Notes under the pieces: generated by a model | Databases searched by the model: none | Seen by the model: only the letters and a program-made list of their open reading frames with translations | What the model was told of the DNA's origin: nothing | Source of the DNA: Salticus scenicus | Taxonomy: Eukaryota; Arthropoda; Arachnida; Araneae; Salticidae | DNA: 64,000 nt | Assembly: GCA_963930645.1 (NCBI GenBank) | Contig: OZ005660.1 | Coordinates: 249,448,731 to 249,512,730 of the forward strand | Reading direction: 5' to 3' | Part shown: positions 23,677 through 34,678 of the stretch, piece after piece | Layout: each line of letters opens with the position of its first letter | Numbering within the stretch: the first letter of the stretch is position 1 | Position numbers and translations under genes: made by a program

Positions 23677-23998
23677 TTAAAAATAGAAATTCAAACAAAA
23701 TAGAGTTAAAGATATAAAATCATACAAATTTAGGGTTATTATGATGGGCCCGGGCAATGCCAATCGGGTTTGTTCGGTTCCAGGTTAATTTGTAGGAATT
23801 TTTTCATGTTATTAGCGGCCTGCTGCCGCAGGCACTGGGGTCACAAGGCAGGGTTTCTTTCGGTTCAAGGTAATTTTTTTTTCAGCTGATTATTTTATTT
23901 AAAAATAGAAATTCAAACAAAATAGAGTTAAAGATTTAAAATCATACAAATTTAAAGTTAATATCATGGGCCCGGGCAACGCCGGGCGGGTCAGCTAA

Positions 23999-24396
23999 CA
24001 TGTATAGGATTCCCTAGGTGAAGTTTGAAATTTTACACTGAAGTAGCTTGGACATTTCTCGCAAAGGTCTTTACTTATGTAATTGTGATAGCCATTCTAA
24101 TTCATCACCAAAATGGCAAAGACTTAAAAGTCGCCAAGATAGCACTACTAAAGCTGTACCAATGAAATTTTAAGAAATGCACATAGTAACTGCTGCTGAG
24201 GAACTCAATTATTACTGTAAGCCTTTATATGGTATAATAGATTAAAAATAAGTCCTGCTATACAAAAATAAATTCTGTAATTTTGTAATTTCTGTAATTT
24301 TATAACTATTACTTAGAAACGAAAAGTTAGCTTTAGGTTTTTTTTTTTTTTTTTATATTATTGTAGGTATAATGTTTAAATATAGTTGTTACAATT

Positions 24397-24430
<34 letters not shown>

Positions 24431-24764
24431 TTTATTATGAGGGATTTTTATATGTGAGGAGAAAATAATATGTGGAATTCAGCTACATCACAATAAATTA
24501 ATAATACAAATAAATAAATGAGATACTTTTGTTAACTGCATGCCAGAAATTGATCACCATTATGGTAAACATACATCTATTTTAAATTTATGCGAAACAT
24601 TAAACTTACTATATAAATTAATATACATTTGTGCATATTGTGTTTAATTTCGTATAATTAACATGCCATTATTACAAATCAGAGCTCCAAGAATCTTAAA
24701 AAAAAAAAAAAAAAAACTGGTCACCAACAAAAATTTTTTATAGCCAGTAAAAAATATCCCCAAA

Positions 24765-24809
<45 letters not shown>

Positions 24810-25565
24810 GTTGTTCTAGTTTTAAATTTCTTTGAATGCAGAAAAGCAAATTAGCATAAAAAACAAATATTTACTAAGGCAGAATGATACATCGGTAAAC
24901 ATCTGTTTAAATTTCACATCATGAAACCAGTTTTATTATCTTCAATAAATTAATACACTATCAGTAACAATATATCATTACACCAGCACAATGATTCAGT
25001 ACCAGTTTGCAAAGCCCATGCAAAGGAGAAGCTGTATAGTCCAATTTCCTGAAACGGTGCAGCAATTTAACACCAAGTTGTAAAAATATATGGAGAAAAG
25101 TAGTGTAAATTCCCTAATAGAGTATTGATTTAACACGGTGTCTCAAAACGTGGAAAGAGAAGCGAGTGAAAACGCTGAGAGTTTAATTATATCGGGAGTG
25201 GAATCAGAGCCCGATTCTGGAACCAATTTTTTCATCAAAATATTTTTTTTTTAATTAAGTTTCAAAGTTGAAAACATAGTTGTCAGTTAAAATATACTGG
25301 TTGGCTATGGTAACCAGGCGATCGTTATTTCACGAGACAAGTTTATACTAAAGTATAAATTGCCAGCATGCGATTAATATGAAAGTATCAAATGGCAATT
25401 ATAACACTTAAAGGATTATGTGTCATTCTTAAATTCTTGAAGCCACTTGGATTCTACAATATGTAATTATTATTGTGCAAAAGACGCGATTGTGATGCAG
25501 AAAAAGACTCTTTTAAAATTGGATGCATTTTTAAACAAAAACAATTAGAATTAATTAAAAATATA
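23999..25565. other. No gene seen; microsatellites
   Basis: T run near 24339-24354, about 29 A at 24400-24428, A run near 24698, (TA)n then (TTG)n at 24768-24816. Remaining sequence is AT-rich with no assigned element. Confidence 0.55.
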
Positions 25566-26178
25566 TAAAAACCCTTGACATTACTTCATGCATTGTTGTA
25601 AAATTTTTCGGCTGGGTACCCGGCTCTCATCAGACGTCTGCTTCTGTGGAGGACTTGAGCTTGTCTAGTGATCTTGATCTTCTTTAGCCATAAGGGGGCG
25701 TCACACTCCGTCGGGTGCCACTGCGTCGCTGTCCTTACATGTCTCCTTATTGGTGGCTATTTGCAATTGATTCGTGAAACATTGCTTAATAGTAATCTTC
25801 GTAATTAGCGATCTTACTGGTTTTATCAAAATTAATAGTAATATTTTGTTTGTTAAAAGTTTTACCTAAAGCTGTATTAAATTTTCCCTCTTTTAAATCG
25901 TTTTTGTGTTCGTTAGAATTAACGAACACAGAAACGAATCGTTAATTACAAAGATTACTATTACGCAATGTTTCGCAAATCAATTGAAATAGCCACTAAG
26001 GAGGCATGTAATGACAGCGGCGCAGTGGCACCCGACGGAGTGTGGCGTCACCTTATGGCTGAAGAAGATCAAGATCACCAGCCAAGCTCCAGTTCTCCAT
26101 AGAAGTAGTCGTCTGATCAAAGCCGGGTACCCGGCCGAAAAATTTAACGACAATGCACAAAGTAATGTCAGGTTTTTT
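25566..26178. mobile_element. Large fold-back element, about 270-bp arms
   Basis: The arms share GACATTACTT, CGGCTGGGTACCCGGC (the inverse arm reads GCCGGGTACCCGGCC), GATCTTGATCTTCTT, GGGTGCCACTGCG and GATTACTATTACGCAATG or their complements. The centre, near 25920, is itself a perfect hairpin, GTGTTCGTTA / TAACGAACAC. The arms are GC-richer than the surroundings. No transposase is present. Confidence 0.85.
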
Positions 26179-26224
26179 ACATATTTTTAATTATATTTGA
26201 TGTTTTGTTTTTGTGCATTATCAT

Positions 26225-26735
26225 TTAAAAACAACTAGTTCCATTACACTGCTCAGCATGAAACTTACCTCTCACACCATTTCAGCATATTCTTATGTAA
26301 AATGACCGCCTGAACCCAAGTATGATGCCCATTTTGCCCTATCAACCACCATTTTTTAGGAATGGACAACTATTTTTATCATTTTTCGGTGATTTTATGG
26401 CTATGAATTTGATTTCTAGGAGGGGGAGGATTATTTTAACCGTTAAATATCTTCTGAGGGGCTACAGAGTTCTAAAACGTTGACATTTGCGACAAGGGAT
26501 TTTTTTTTCTTTTTGGGGGGGGGGGGACTGAAATTAAGCATTACATATCTTATATTTTTTCAATTTGTTATTAATGTTATTTTTTAAACTTTATATATTT
26601 TTGTTTTTAGGTGTTAAATTTATTATTTTTCACTCTTCAAATCAAATTCATGGTCATAAAATTATCAAACAGGGAAAGAAATACAGGGAGGGGGTGGTGT
26701 ATCTAGAAAACTGTGGGTGACTAGGCAAAATTTTA
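26225..26735 (-). mobile_element. Dispersed repeat B, copy 1
   Basis: The part at 26225-26460 is an inverted copy of 43660-43905, sharing CTGCTC-GCATGAAA, TTTTACATAAGA, TTTGCCC-ATCA and AACCGTTAAA in complementary form. Its own right part, near 26645-26730, repeats ATAAAATTATCAAAC, GGGAGGGGG and GGGCAAAAT-like motifs in the opposite sense, so the element folds back on itself. Confidence 0.65.
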
Positions 26736-27698
26736 ATAAATTGTTTTTAAAAAAACAGAATTATATTTAATTACCGAATTAAATTCTATATAAATGTAAA
26801 TGCATTAATGAAAAGGGGGGTTGAGTGGGGCGGTAGTCCCCCCTCCTCACACAGAACTAATTATCTTATAAAACTCTTCAGAAGCCTAATACGAATTGTT
26901 TAACACAGGTTTACATAACAGTACTCGTTATCTTACCTTTTAATCTGCAACCTGTATTTATAGTATTAAATTTCAGAATAAGAGAAAGTCGTGTGAGTGA
27001 CACATCAGATTATTATTATTTTTTTTTATGGAATGATTTTTGGATCTTTCCATGTTAAATAAACTAATTATTCATCCTGACCATTTTAGATTTCAACAAG
27101 AATTACAGTATTAATTCTCCTTAACAATAAAAAATTATTATAAAAACATTGTTATTATATTTGTTTGAGGTTTCAGGTAACAATTTTTTTAATCTTGAAA
27201 AATCTTTTTTTTTTTTTTTTTTTTTTTTTAATAAAACTTATATTAGGGCCACACCACTGAACTATTTTCAATTTGAAAATTGATTATCTAATTAACACTC
27301 GAATCACCATGATGCACAATCAATAGAAAACAAGTAGCATTTAGATTAGCCATAGGGAAAATATAGTTGTTATTTATATATTAAATTACACGTCAATTAA
27401 ATAATTTATATATCGCAGAATAGGAGACATTTTGTAATAGAATAAATATCTTGTTCAAAACTTTTAACATATGATTTTACATGGGGCATTTGAAATCAAC
27501 AAGGACATTTTCTAAACATATAATGTTTTCTGTCAAGCACACATAATGAGGAGTAAAGGGGGAAGAGGGGGGGGGGTTATTTTCTCACTTTTTATATTAT
27601 CAATGGCAAGTTTGTTTAGTGCTCCTCCCTGGGAAAAATTCAAAAATGACAGCCAATATTTTATGATAAAGCAAAATATTAAAAGTAGATTTTTTAAA
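26736..27698. other. No gene seen
   Basis: AT-rich with a T run near 27206-27229 and G runs near 26815 and 27570. Two overlapping 100-codon frames on opposite strands at 27533-27848 cross low-complexity sequence and part of the next element. I reject both as genes. Confidence 0.5.
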
Positions 27699-28121
27699 CA
27701 GGGTTGCCTCTCAAACAGGAGAATGAAATTCCCTGACTTTTCCAGAAATATTCTAAAAAAATTCCAATGTAACCATATATTGGGCATAACTGTATCGAGG
27801 GCAAAATCATTATGGTACCACTTGAAAAAAAACAAAAGTTACCTATGATAAAATTGCATATAGTGATAGCATCTGTTGCTTATAAGCGAGATAAGAAATT
27901 TCTTTCATGAGCGGAAAAGAAGGGTGGGAGTGTTTAAAACAAATGGCAGAAGCTAAAAAAGGAAAAATGACCCTACGTTGGCAGAAAAATTGTTTATTTT
28001 ATGGTAATTATCATATGAAATTCCCTGACTTTTCCAGATTCTAGTTAAAATATTCATATTCCCTGACTTTTACAGTCAATTTTCGAATTCTCTGACTTTT
28101 CCAGGTAGCGTGGCAATCCTG
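27699..28121. mobile_element. hAT-type MITE, CAGGGTTGCC ends
   Basis: Left terminus CAGGGTTGCCTCTC, right terminus complement CAGGATTGCCACGC. Both are flanked by TTTAAA. Inside, TTCCCTGACTTTTCCAG is repeated four times. A related element is at 39883-40279. CAG termini and this internal motif fit non-autonomous hAT elements, although the duplication I can see is only 6 bp. Confidence 0.75.
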
Positions 28122-29454
28122 TTTAAAACTTGTCATACTATTATTTAAGGGGGGGGGGGGGCTAAATTAGAATAGAAAAACTATTTCTTATGCAATAAGT
28201 AGAAAAGTTTGCAGTAATAATAATAAGAATAATGGTAAGACAATTTATTTCAGAGAAATTAAGGTAAGGTAAAAATTGTATAACTGAAAACGTTGCTCTC
28301 ATTTTTTTTAGGTTTTTTCAAAACTGAACTAAGTGATCTTTAAAAACTAGACATGTGCTATAACATGGTAATTAAAATTTATAACAGCCCATTTTCTTAT
28401 TTATATACTAAATCCAAAAGCGAGATATCCTGATTTTGAATTACCAAACGAAAAAAAGCAGCCTTAGAATTTACCCAGGCATTTTTTTTTTCAATTTATT
28501 ACTTTTGATTTACAAATTTCATGCAAAATGCTCCCTTCATTCAAGGATTGTAAATTAATTTATTAAAGTGCAAAAGTGCTAGAATGTTTATAAAATCCAG
28601 AAGACATTAAAAATTTTAATATCTGAATACTGAAACATGTTGAAATAATTCTAATAGTGAGAGTATGCTTTCTTTTTATGGGGTTGTACGATTAAAATTT
28701 TTTAACAAGTTTAGTTTAGAAAAAGCTATAAAACTTGTAATATTATTTAAAATATTAATATAAATTCTGTAATTAATTATCCTTAATTAAAAATTATACT
28801 CTGAATTGTAATATTCCATTACATAATCCTAAAGTATAATTTTTTTCTTAAGTCTCTTCATATAAATATTTTTCACTGCTAGTACGACAGATCACGCTAT
28901 TTCTTTTAGATAGCAATTTTGCGTTGTCACCATTTATTGTATTACTAAATGAATGTGCAAACATTTTTATTTAAAACATATAAAGCTGAAAGTTTGTTAT
29001 TGTATCTGTCCAGAATTATTAGATTTTATCAAAAATTGCTACACTTTTTAATAAGGACAAAATGTAACTAATGCTTTTTAGTTCAATCGGATAATTGATT
29101 AAAAAGATATTGAGGACAGACTTAATTTTAACTTTAAAACTACTTAAAAGAAAAAAATATATATATTGATGCCAAAAATAAATAAGTGGAAACATCTCTT
29201 TTTATGTTATCGTTTTGAAAATCATTATCCAGTAGTCTGGTCAGATCGTTAGTGATACGAGAATTATATTCCAGTTCCATTTCATTTTGAAAATCGTTAT
29301 CCATTGCTCCATCAACGGTTGAAATACTGTTGGCTCTCAAAACGACCGTTTTGCTACATGCATAGCAGAAAACATAAACAGAAATCGAAGTGAGGCAAAA
29401 AAAGTAAAACCAACAGCAAATCTTGAAAATAAACGTACGCAGAATTCAGTGCCG
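28122..29454. other. No gene assigned; one possible short exon
   Basis: AT-rich with a G run near 28150. At 29140-29340 a minus-strand frame contains DNDFQNEMELEYNSR and a second DNDFQN, with balanced composition. It lies about 120 bases upstream of the zinc-finger leader, facing away. It could be a fossil or a divergent exon. I do not recognise it. Confidence 0.35.
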
Positions 29455-29635
29455 GCATATGACGCATGCGCGGAATCTGCAGGAAAGTGTGCTAGTTGCT
29501 CGTCGCCGGCTAGATGCTAGTTATTCTGAAGGAAGGTAAAAAATGGAAAATCTACATGTACATGAATGCACTGACACTTATGTGCACCACGAGAGGACGT
29601 ACTCGAGACCTAGAGATGAGAATGATCACATATAA
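29455..29635 (+). other. Possible first exon and duplicated start of zinc-finger gene 1
   Basis: The block CTGAAGGAAGGTAAAAAATG at 29526, followed by GAAAATCTACATGTACATGA, closely matches CTGAAGGAAGATCAAACATG at 29956, followed by GAAAATCTAAATATACATGC. The zinc-finger start is thus present twice. The upstream ATG at 29543 opens a 30-codon frame ending at 29635 (MENLHVHECTDTYVHHERTY…) with no finger. GGAAG|GTAAAA at 29531-29541 could be a splice donor, and TTCTTTCTCAAGCAATAG ending at 29940 is a good acceptor. The upstream copy may therefore act as a 5' untranslated exon spliced over a 405-bp intron. This is inference. Confidence 0.45.
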
Positions 29636-29973
29636 AGAAAAAACGAAATATAATGAATGAGTCGATATATATATTTTTTTATTGGATTTCATTTTTAGTT
29701 CATTAATTTATTTACTAGTTTTTAATTTTCTGAATTTATTCTAATTAAATGAATGTTTCAGAGATTTTCTGAAAAAAAAAAAAAAAAAAATTCTAAATAC
29801 ATTTATCCTTTGACCATATATTTCTGCCGTATATTCAATGAACGTTAAATATTTAACGTCTATATGCAAAAAATATAAAATTAATTTGTACATAAAATAT
29901 GATTCATTTTTATTATTTTCTGTTCTTTCTCAAGCAATAGGTAACGGTATTATATTCTGAAGGAAGATCAAAC

Positions 29974-30860
29974 ATGGAAAATCTAAATATACATGCATGT
30001 ACTGACATAGAAGAAAAGCCATACGTGTGTGAAGTGTGTTCTGAAGTTTTTTCTGGAAAGGCAATTTTAAGCAGACATCTACGAATTCACACAGAAGAAA
30101 AGCCATATGTGTGTAAAATATGTTTAGAAGCATTCTCTCAAAGATTTAAGAACGCAGTTACATAAGTGAAATGCCATACGTTTGTAAAATCTGTTCTGGA
30201 GAGTTCTCCACAAGGCAGGTTCTAAATTACCATTTACGAACTCATGCAGGAGGAGAAAAGCCATATGTTTGTGAAACATGTTCTAAAAGATTCACTCGCA
30301 AGAGTAATTTAAGTAAGCATACACGCATACACACAGGCGAAAAACCATATGCGTGTGAAATATGTTCTAAAAGATTCTCTCAGAGTAGCGATTTAAAGAC
30401 GCATTCACGCTTTCACACAGGCGAAAAGCCATATGTTTGTGAAATGTGCTCTAGAAGATTCTCTCGGATGGATGGTTTAAATAAGCATGTAGTCACTCAC
30501 ACAGGCGAAAAGCCATATGTGTGTGAAGTGTGTTCTAAAGGATTCTCTCGTAGGAGTGACTTAAATGTGCATTCGCGCACTCACACAGGTGAAAAGCCAT
30601 ACGTGTGTGAAATGTGTTCTAAAGGATTTTCTCATAAGAGTCACTTAAATGTGCATTCGCGCACTCACACAGGCGAAAAGCCGTACGTGTGTGAAATATG
30701 TTCTAAAGGATTCTCTAGTATGGGAGGTTTAAATACGCATGTACGCATTCACACAGGCGAAAAGCCATATGAGTGTGAAGTATGTTCTAAAGGATTCTCT
30801 CAGAAGAATAATCTAAATGCACATTTATGCATTCATGTCAAATGTGTTCATGTTGCGTGA
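29974..30860 (+). pseudogene. C2H2 zinc-finger protein gene 1, frameshifted
   Basis: Two consecutive frames make one finger array. The first (29974-30165) starts MENLNIHACTDIEEKPYVCE and has one full finger and the first half of another. The second (30171-30860) has eight C-x2-C…H-x3-H fingers joined by TGEKPY linkers, a nucleic-acid-binding array. At about 30142-30172 the second half of the broken finger is lost, with a frame change. The linker lysine has become Met (SEMPY), and that ATG opens the second frame. The last finger ends HLCIHVKCVHVA, whereas the related gene at 60.6 kb stops straight after HLRIHVK, so the original TGA has changed to TGT. The residues at helix positions -1, 2, 3 and 6 all differ between fingers. 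There is no KRAB, BTB or ZAD domain in the window. An intact eight-finger protein starting at 30171 remains possible, but I favour a decaying gene. Confidence 0.75.
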
Positions 30861-31400
30861 TACAGGTGAAAAGCCATGCATGTAATATGTTCTCTAAATG
30901 TTTTTCACATTTTTTTTTCTTAATTAACATCTACAGATTCACACAAGAGAAAAGACGTGTGAGTGAAATAGGTTCTAAACCGTTCTCACTGATGAAATGT
31001 CTGGCTGGCCATTCATGCAGATATGTATGGAAAAAAGTCGTATATGTGTGTTGTTCTAAAAGATGTCTACAGAAAGTACTTTGAATATACATTTACGTTC
31101 TCCCACACACGAAAATTATATGTGTGTTCAAAAAGATATTCTTGAAAACGAGAGCTAAATAAGCATGTATACAGAAGTAAAAGCTGTAAGCATGAAATGT
31201 GTTGATATTTGCAATAAGTGTTATCTAAATAGATATTCGTGCACTTATAGACGATAAAAGAGGTACATGTGTGGAATTTTGTTCAAAGGTTCTCAAAACA
31301 CTTATCCCTGTAGCTATTTACTTATTCACACACAAACATAGCCATGCGTGTAAAATACAATGTTAACGATTATCTCAGGAAAATGTTCCATATTGATAGC
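30861..31400 (+). pseudogene. Fossil zinc fingers 3' of gene 1
   Basis: Finger-coding DNA continues in decayed form. ACAGGTGAAAAGCCATGCAT at 30863, AGATTCACACAAGAGAAAAG at 30935, TTACGTTCTCCCACACACG near 31092 and TATTCACACACAAAC near 31322 all match linker and His-His segments, but in shifting frames with stops. At least four fingers can be traced. The array was once longer, and its 3' part has lost coding function. The 85-codon frame at 30827-31084 runs across this debris. Confidence 0.75.
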
Positions 31401-31430
31401 TACGCGTAGTGTCTACGTATGAAGAATATC

Positions 31431-31785
31431 CCAAGTAACACGGAATGGTTGGGAAACTGTTGGGCCTACAGTTTCCTTCATCGTTGGGCAACGGTTGGTT
31501 TTGGCCGCTGGCCCGTTGGGTGACGGTTATATAGTAGTCTTAGGCCCAACGATGGAGCAGTTGGGTCATGGTTGGCAAACGGTTGGGTCATGGTTGGCAA
31601 ACATTTGGGTCATGGTTGGCAAACGGTTGGCCCATGGTTGGTGAACTGTTGGGCCACGGTTGGAGGACCGTTGGGCTACGGTTAGGCCAGTTTTTCTAAC
31701 CGTTCTACTGTTGGCCCAACTGTCACCCAACGGTTGGCTCAACTGAGGCCCGGCGGCCAAAAGCAACCGTTGGCCAACGAAGTGT
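31431..31785. repeat. TTGGGCCAAC minisatellite with CCCAAGTAACAC terminus
   Basis: Starts ATCCCAAGTAACACGGAATG and continues with many variants of ATGGTTGGCAAACGGTTGGG. A 22-bp subarray lies near 31567-31640. The first and last thirds are inverted relative to each other, pairing GTTTTGGCCGC with GCGGCCAAAAGC. The matching opposite terminus, GTGTTACTTGGGAT, is at 41613-41626. Confidence 0.8.
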
Positions 31786-31799
31786 GAAAATGTATATAG

Positions 31800-32205
31800 G
31801 GTACCATTTCTTAAGAATTCTCTGTCATTTAGGTTAAACTCAAGGAGTTAGAAACAAAGCACCAAATAAAAAAAAGTATATTTTTTAGGCTATTTGGTTT
31901 TATTTTTACTCAAATAAAATATATCTTTTATGGTGAATAAACACATTCTAAACTGAAAAAAGAATTAATTAATATGTTGCAATTATAATTAATTTATTAG
32001 GGAATAAACTAATTATAATTGCAACATATTAATTATTTCTTTTTTCAATTTAAAATGCGGTTATTCACCCTAAAAGATATATTTTATTTGAGTAAAAATA
32101 AAACCAAATAGCCTAAAAAATATAATTTTTTTTAATTTTGTGCTTTGTTCCTAACTCCTTGAGTTTAACCTAAATGACAGAGAATTCTTGAGAAACGGCC
32201 CATAT
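31800..32205. repeat. Near-perfect 400-bp palindrome
   Basis: Arms of about 190 bp are almost exact inverted copies. They include TTGAGTTTAACCTAAATGAC, AAATAAAATATATCTTTTA, GGCTATTTGGTTTTATTTTT and AATTATAATTGCAACATATT or their complements, around a centre of about 15 bp near 31998. The high arm identity implies a young event or ongoing correction. Confidence 0.9.
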
Positions 32206-32660
32206 ATATTAAAAAAAGTTTAATTTTTAATCAAAAGAATTTATAAATTATCATGAAATTACTTTTTTAAAAGTGCTATATTCTCAATATCTTATTACTT
32301 TCAAAATGAATAAATATATTTCTGAAACAAATTAACAAACTTAAGATAATTTTTTCTTTAAATGTTATAATATTATATAAATTTCCAAAAGAAGAAAAAA
32401 TATCTTATTTACTCTAAATTGTAATTATATAAAAAAAATTATGAAGTCTGAAAAATAAATCTCAATGTACATAAAAGAAATATACGAAAATCAATGTAAT
32501 ATAGAAAAGCAGCATTTTTATTTGTTGATGTTGATATGTCCTTACTCCTTATAGCACATTGTAATAAATATTTGATTGTTTGCGGATGTAATTATCTGAC
32601 TACAAATTCTTAACATGATGTATACACATTTCTAAAAGTGAATTATCTTAAGCAAAATGG
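32206..32660. other. No gene seen
   Basis: AT-rich, no element recognised. Confidence 0.6.
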
Positions 32661-32670
32661 AAAAGTGACT

Positions 32671-32752
32671 TGGCTAAGATTCAAACTTAGAATCTCTGAC
32701 TGTGTCAGTTTTGTACTTACTGAAAAACCTAGCCAATATCTGACTTGAAGGA
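32671..32752 (-). ncRNA. tRNA-like (SINE-type) segment
   Basis: The complement reads TGGCTAGGTTTTTCAGTAAG (A-box-like), then a middle arm, then CTAAGTTTGAATCTTAGCC (B-box-like within a closing T stem). The anticodon arm is poorly formed. It is a tRNA-derived relic. Confidence 0.45.
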
Positions 32753-32844
32753 ATTACTCATATGAAACAGAATTTTTTTTTAATGTGATCTGTAAGCTCT
32801 TATATAAGTGATTACTACAGGTTACATTGTTTGATATCGACTAA

Positions 32845-32905
32845 ATAATTCAGTGGTAGAGCACTAGTAATTTATACCACATGTCTCATATTTAAATCTT
32901 GTTTT
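32845..32905 (+). ncRNA. Degraded tRNA-like segment
   Basis: ATTCAGTGGTAGAGCACTAG is a typical D-arm and A-box sequence. The B-box part (CTCATATTTAAATCTTG) is degraded. No acceptor stem closes. Confidence 0.45.
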
Positions 32906-33410
32906 TAAATATATACCTTAAAAGTGAAAATTAAAATTATTTATTTATTTAACTCTCCTTTTTTAAACTGACTATTTTTAGCAAATGAGTTCATTTAAAT
33001 TCTTATTTTACTAGTAATAGATTGAAAGGAATATAAATCAATCTGTTGTCTTATTTTATCTCACTTTAGTAAATATATCAGCAAAATTTTTATACTATAT
33101 AGAATAGAAAATTCAAATTCTCATATCAAGTCTGATAACATATATAAGATGTTTTTTATTTTTGATGCTTTAAATTTTAAAGAAAGTTAAATTTCAGAAC
33201 TAAAAATATCTATATCACTGTTGCTGGATTATAATGTAATCAAATTAAAAATTATGTGAGAATGTAATTCAAACTTATTGATTTATAATGAAATAGGTAA
33301 CAAAGGTAAAAATTAAGAAAATTAAGTGCAGGACCAGAGATTTTAAGATTTTACTGGTATATACACATTTTCACTGATCCGTTTACCCAATCTTTAGATT
33401 TTTAAAAATA
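32906..33410. other. No gene seen
   Basis: AT-rich, no element recognised. Confidence 0.6.
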
Positions 33411-33541
33411 CAGCTGACCTCGTTAACGTGATTCTCTAGGGAGAAAAAATGTCCATGTTATCAGTAGCAACGGGATTATGGAAACAGTTCATGTTAAAAG
33501 TAATTCACATTAAGTGTGTTCACGTTAACGAGGTTAGACTG
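33411..33541. mobile_element. Pogo-type MITE, TA target, copy 1
   Basis: Ends CAGCTGACCTCGTTAACGTG and, complemented from the right, CAGTCTAACCTCGTTAACGTG, with TA on each outer edge. This terminus style belongs to pogo/Tigger-like members of Tc1/mariner. A second copy is at 46560-46730. Confidence 0.9.
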
Positions 33542-34555
33542 TACTTACAAAATAAATTTAGGTGGCAACTATGACAATTGAATATAATTGTAATTCATTT
33601 TAAAATACAAATGAAATCTTATATAAATCAGAAAATGTATGTTTTTGTAAATTGCTTTTCAACATTACAGCCAGGAAATACACACGAGAAATAGAGAGTA
33701 AATTTTCACCACATTATTTCAATGAAAGAGAGAGGGGAAAATATGAGATGATGAAGTAATATGCAATGATAAAATGTTTATATGAAAGACTGGGAAAATG
33801 TTTGCTTACTCCGCAGTTGCAAGTTATTCTTTAGACATGACGAGCGATTTTTTTATATTTTTTTTATGAACAGTGTAACATTGTCAAAAAAAGAAAAACT
33901 CTCCTTTAGTATTTGGATAGGCAACTACTTAAATTTTATTATCTTTTTAAGCTATTATCCTATACAGACTATCGGTGACATCTCATGAATGACACTTTCC
34001 GTATGTTCCACTTGGGTAATTAGAAATAATACATTAAAATGGATATTTAATCATCTTGTTAACTTGCTTATTTCGAGAAGCAACGCAGATACGGCGACAT
34101 TGTAACAGTCAAACAGAATAGGAGCTTTTCATAATGTGCTGTTTCTAGCCACCTGTATGGAGCATACCCAAAAGTTCATTCACGATACGCTATTGCAAAT
34201 TATGTATCATATATTGTAGTCCTGTAAAAAAATGAAATCTTTGGCTGATAAAAATTTTGAAATTCTTACCACTGTTATTATAAAAAAAAGAAAAACCTGT
34301 TTATAACTCCTCTCTCTATTCTATAAATGAATAGAATTTGAATTTTATCAGAGTTAATTGTACTAATAACCCCTTTCAAAAATAGGGAGGAAATATCCCA
34401 TTTAAAACTAATAATAAAAAATTTAATTTCTCAAAAAAAAAAGAAAAGAAAAATAAAATGGATTAAAAGAAAAAAAAAAAAAAAACCAACCTCCTCAAGG
34501 ATATATTTGTATCATGCTAACTTCTTAGTTTCTAACTGATTTTCTTTTACAAAAG

Positions 34556-34586
<31 letters not shown>

Positions 34587-34640
34587 ACATTTATACTTTT
34601 TTTTTTTTTATTATTATTGGGCAGAAAATCATATTTATTG
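33542..34640. other. No gene seen; A and T runs
   Basis: A 68-codon + strand frame at 33782-33988 has no recognisable features. A runs near 34430-34486 and T runs near 34557-34608. Confidence 0.5.
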
Positions 34641-34678
34641 AAATTTTGTATTTTTCCGACTGAGTGAAAATAATGCCT

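Larger units (their letters stand above)
21870..23998 (+). mobile_element. Helitron-like element with internal tandem repeats
   Basis: The right end has GGGCCCGGGCAACGCCGGGC, a GC-rich hairpin, then GGTCAGCTAA. This is the hairpin plus CTRR arrangement of Helitron 3' ends, with CTAA at 23995-23998. A near-copy of this terminal block lies at 23740. The left part (21870-22200) has three units of about 116 bp, each with ACACCTTATTTTAAAGGTCT or a variant. Next come units with GCTGCCGCAGGCACCGGGGT near 22330 and, after the inserted element, near 23820. The left boundary is uncertain. No Rep/helicase coding is present, so it is non-autonomous. Confidence 0.65.

Noticed and set aside
27533..27848. 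Pair of 100-codon frames on opposite strands
   Set aside because: Complementary frames over G-rich and hAT-MITE sequence, with no motif on either strand.
30827..31084. 85-codon frame after gene 1
   Set aside because: Crosses decayed zinc-finger DNA in the wrong register, and the finger signatures are in other frames.
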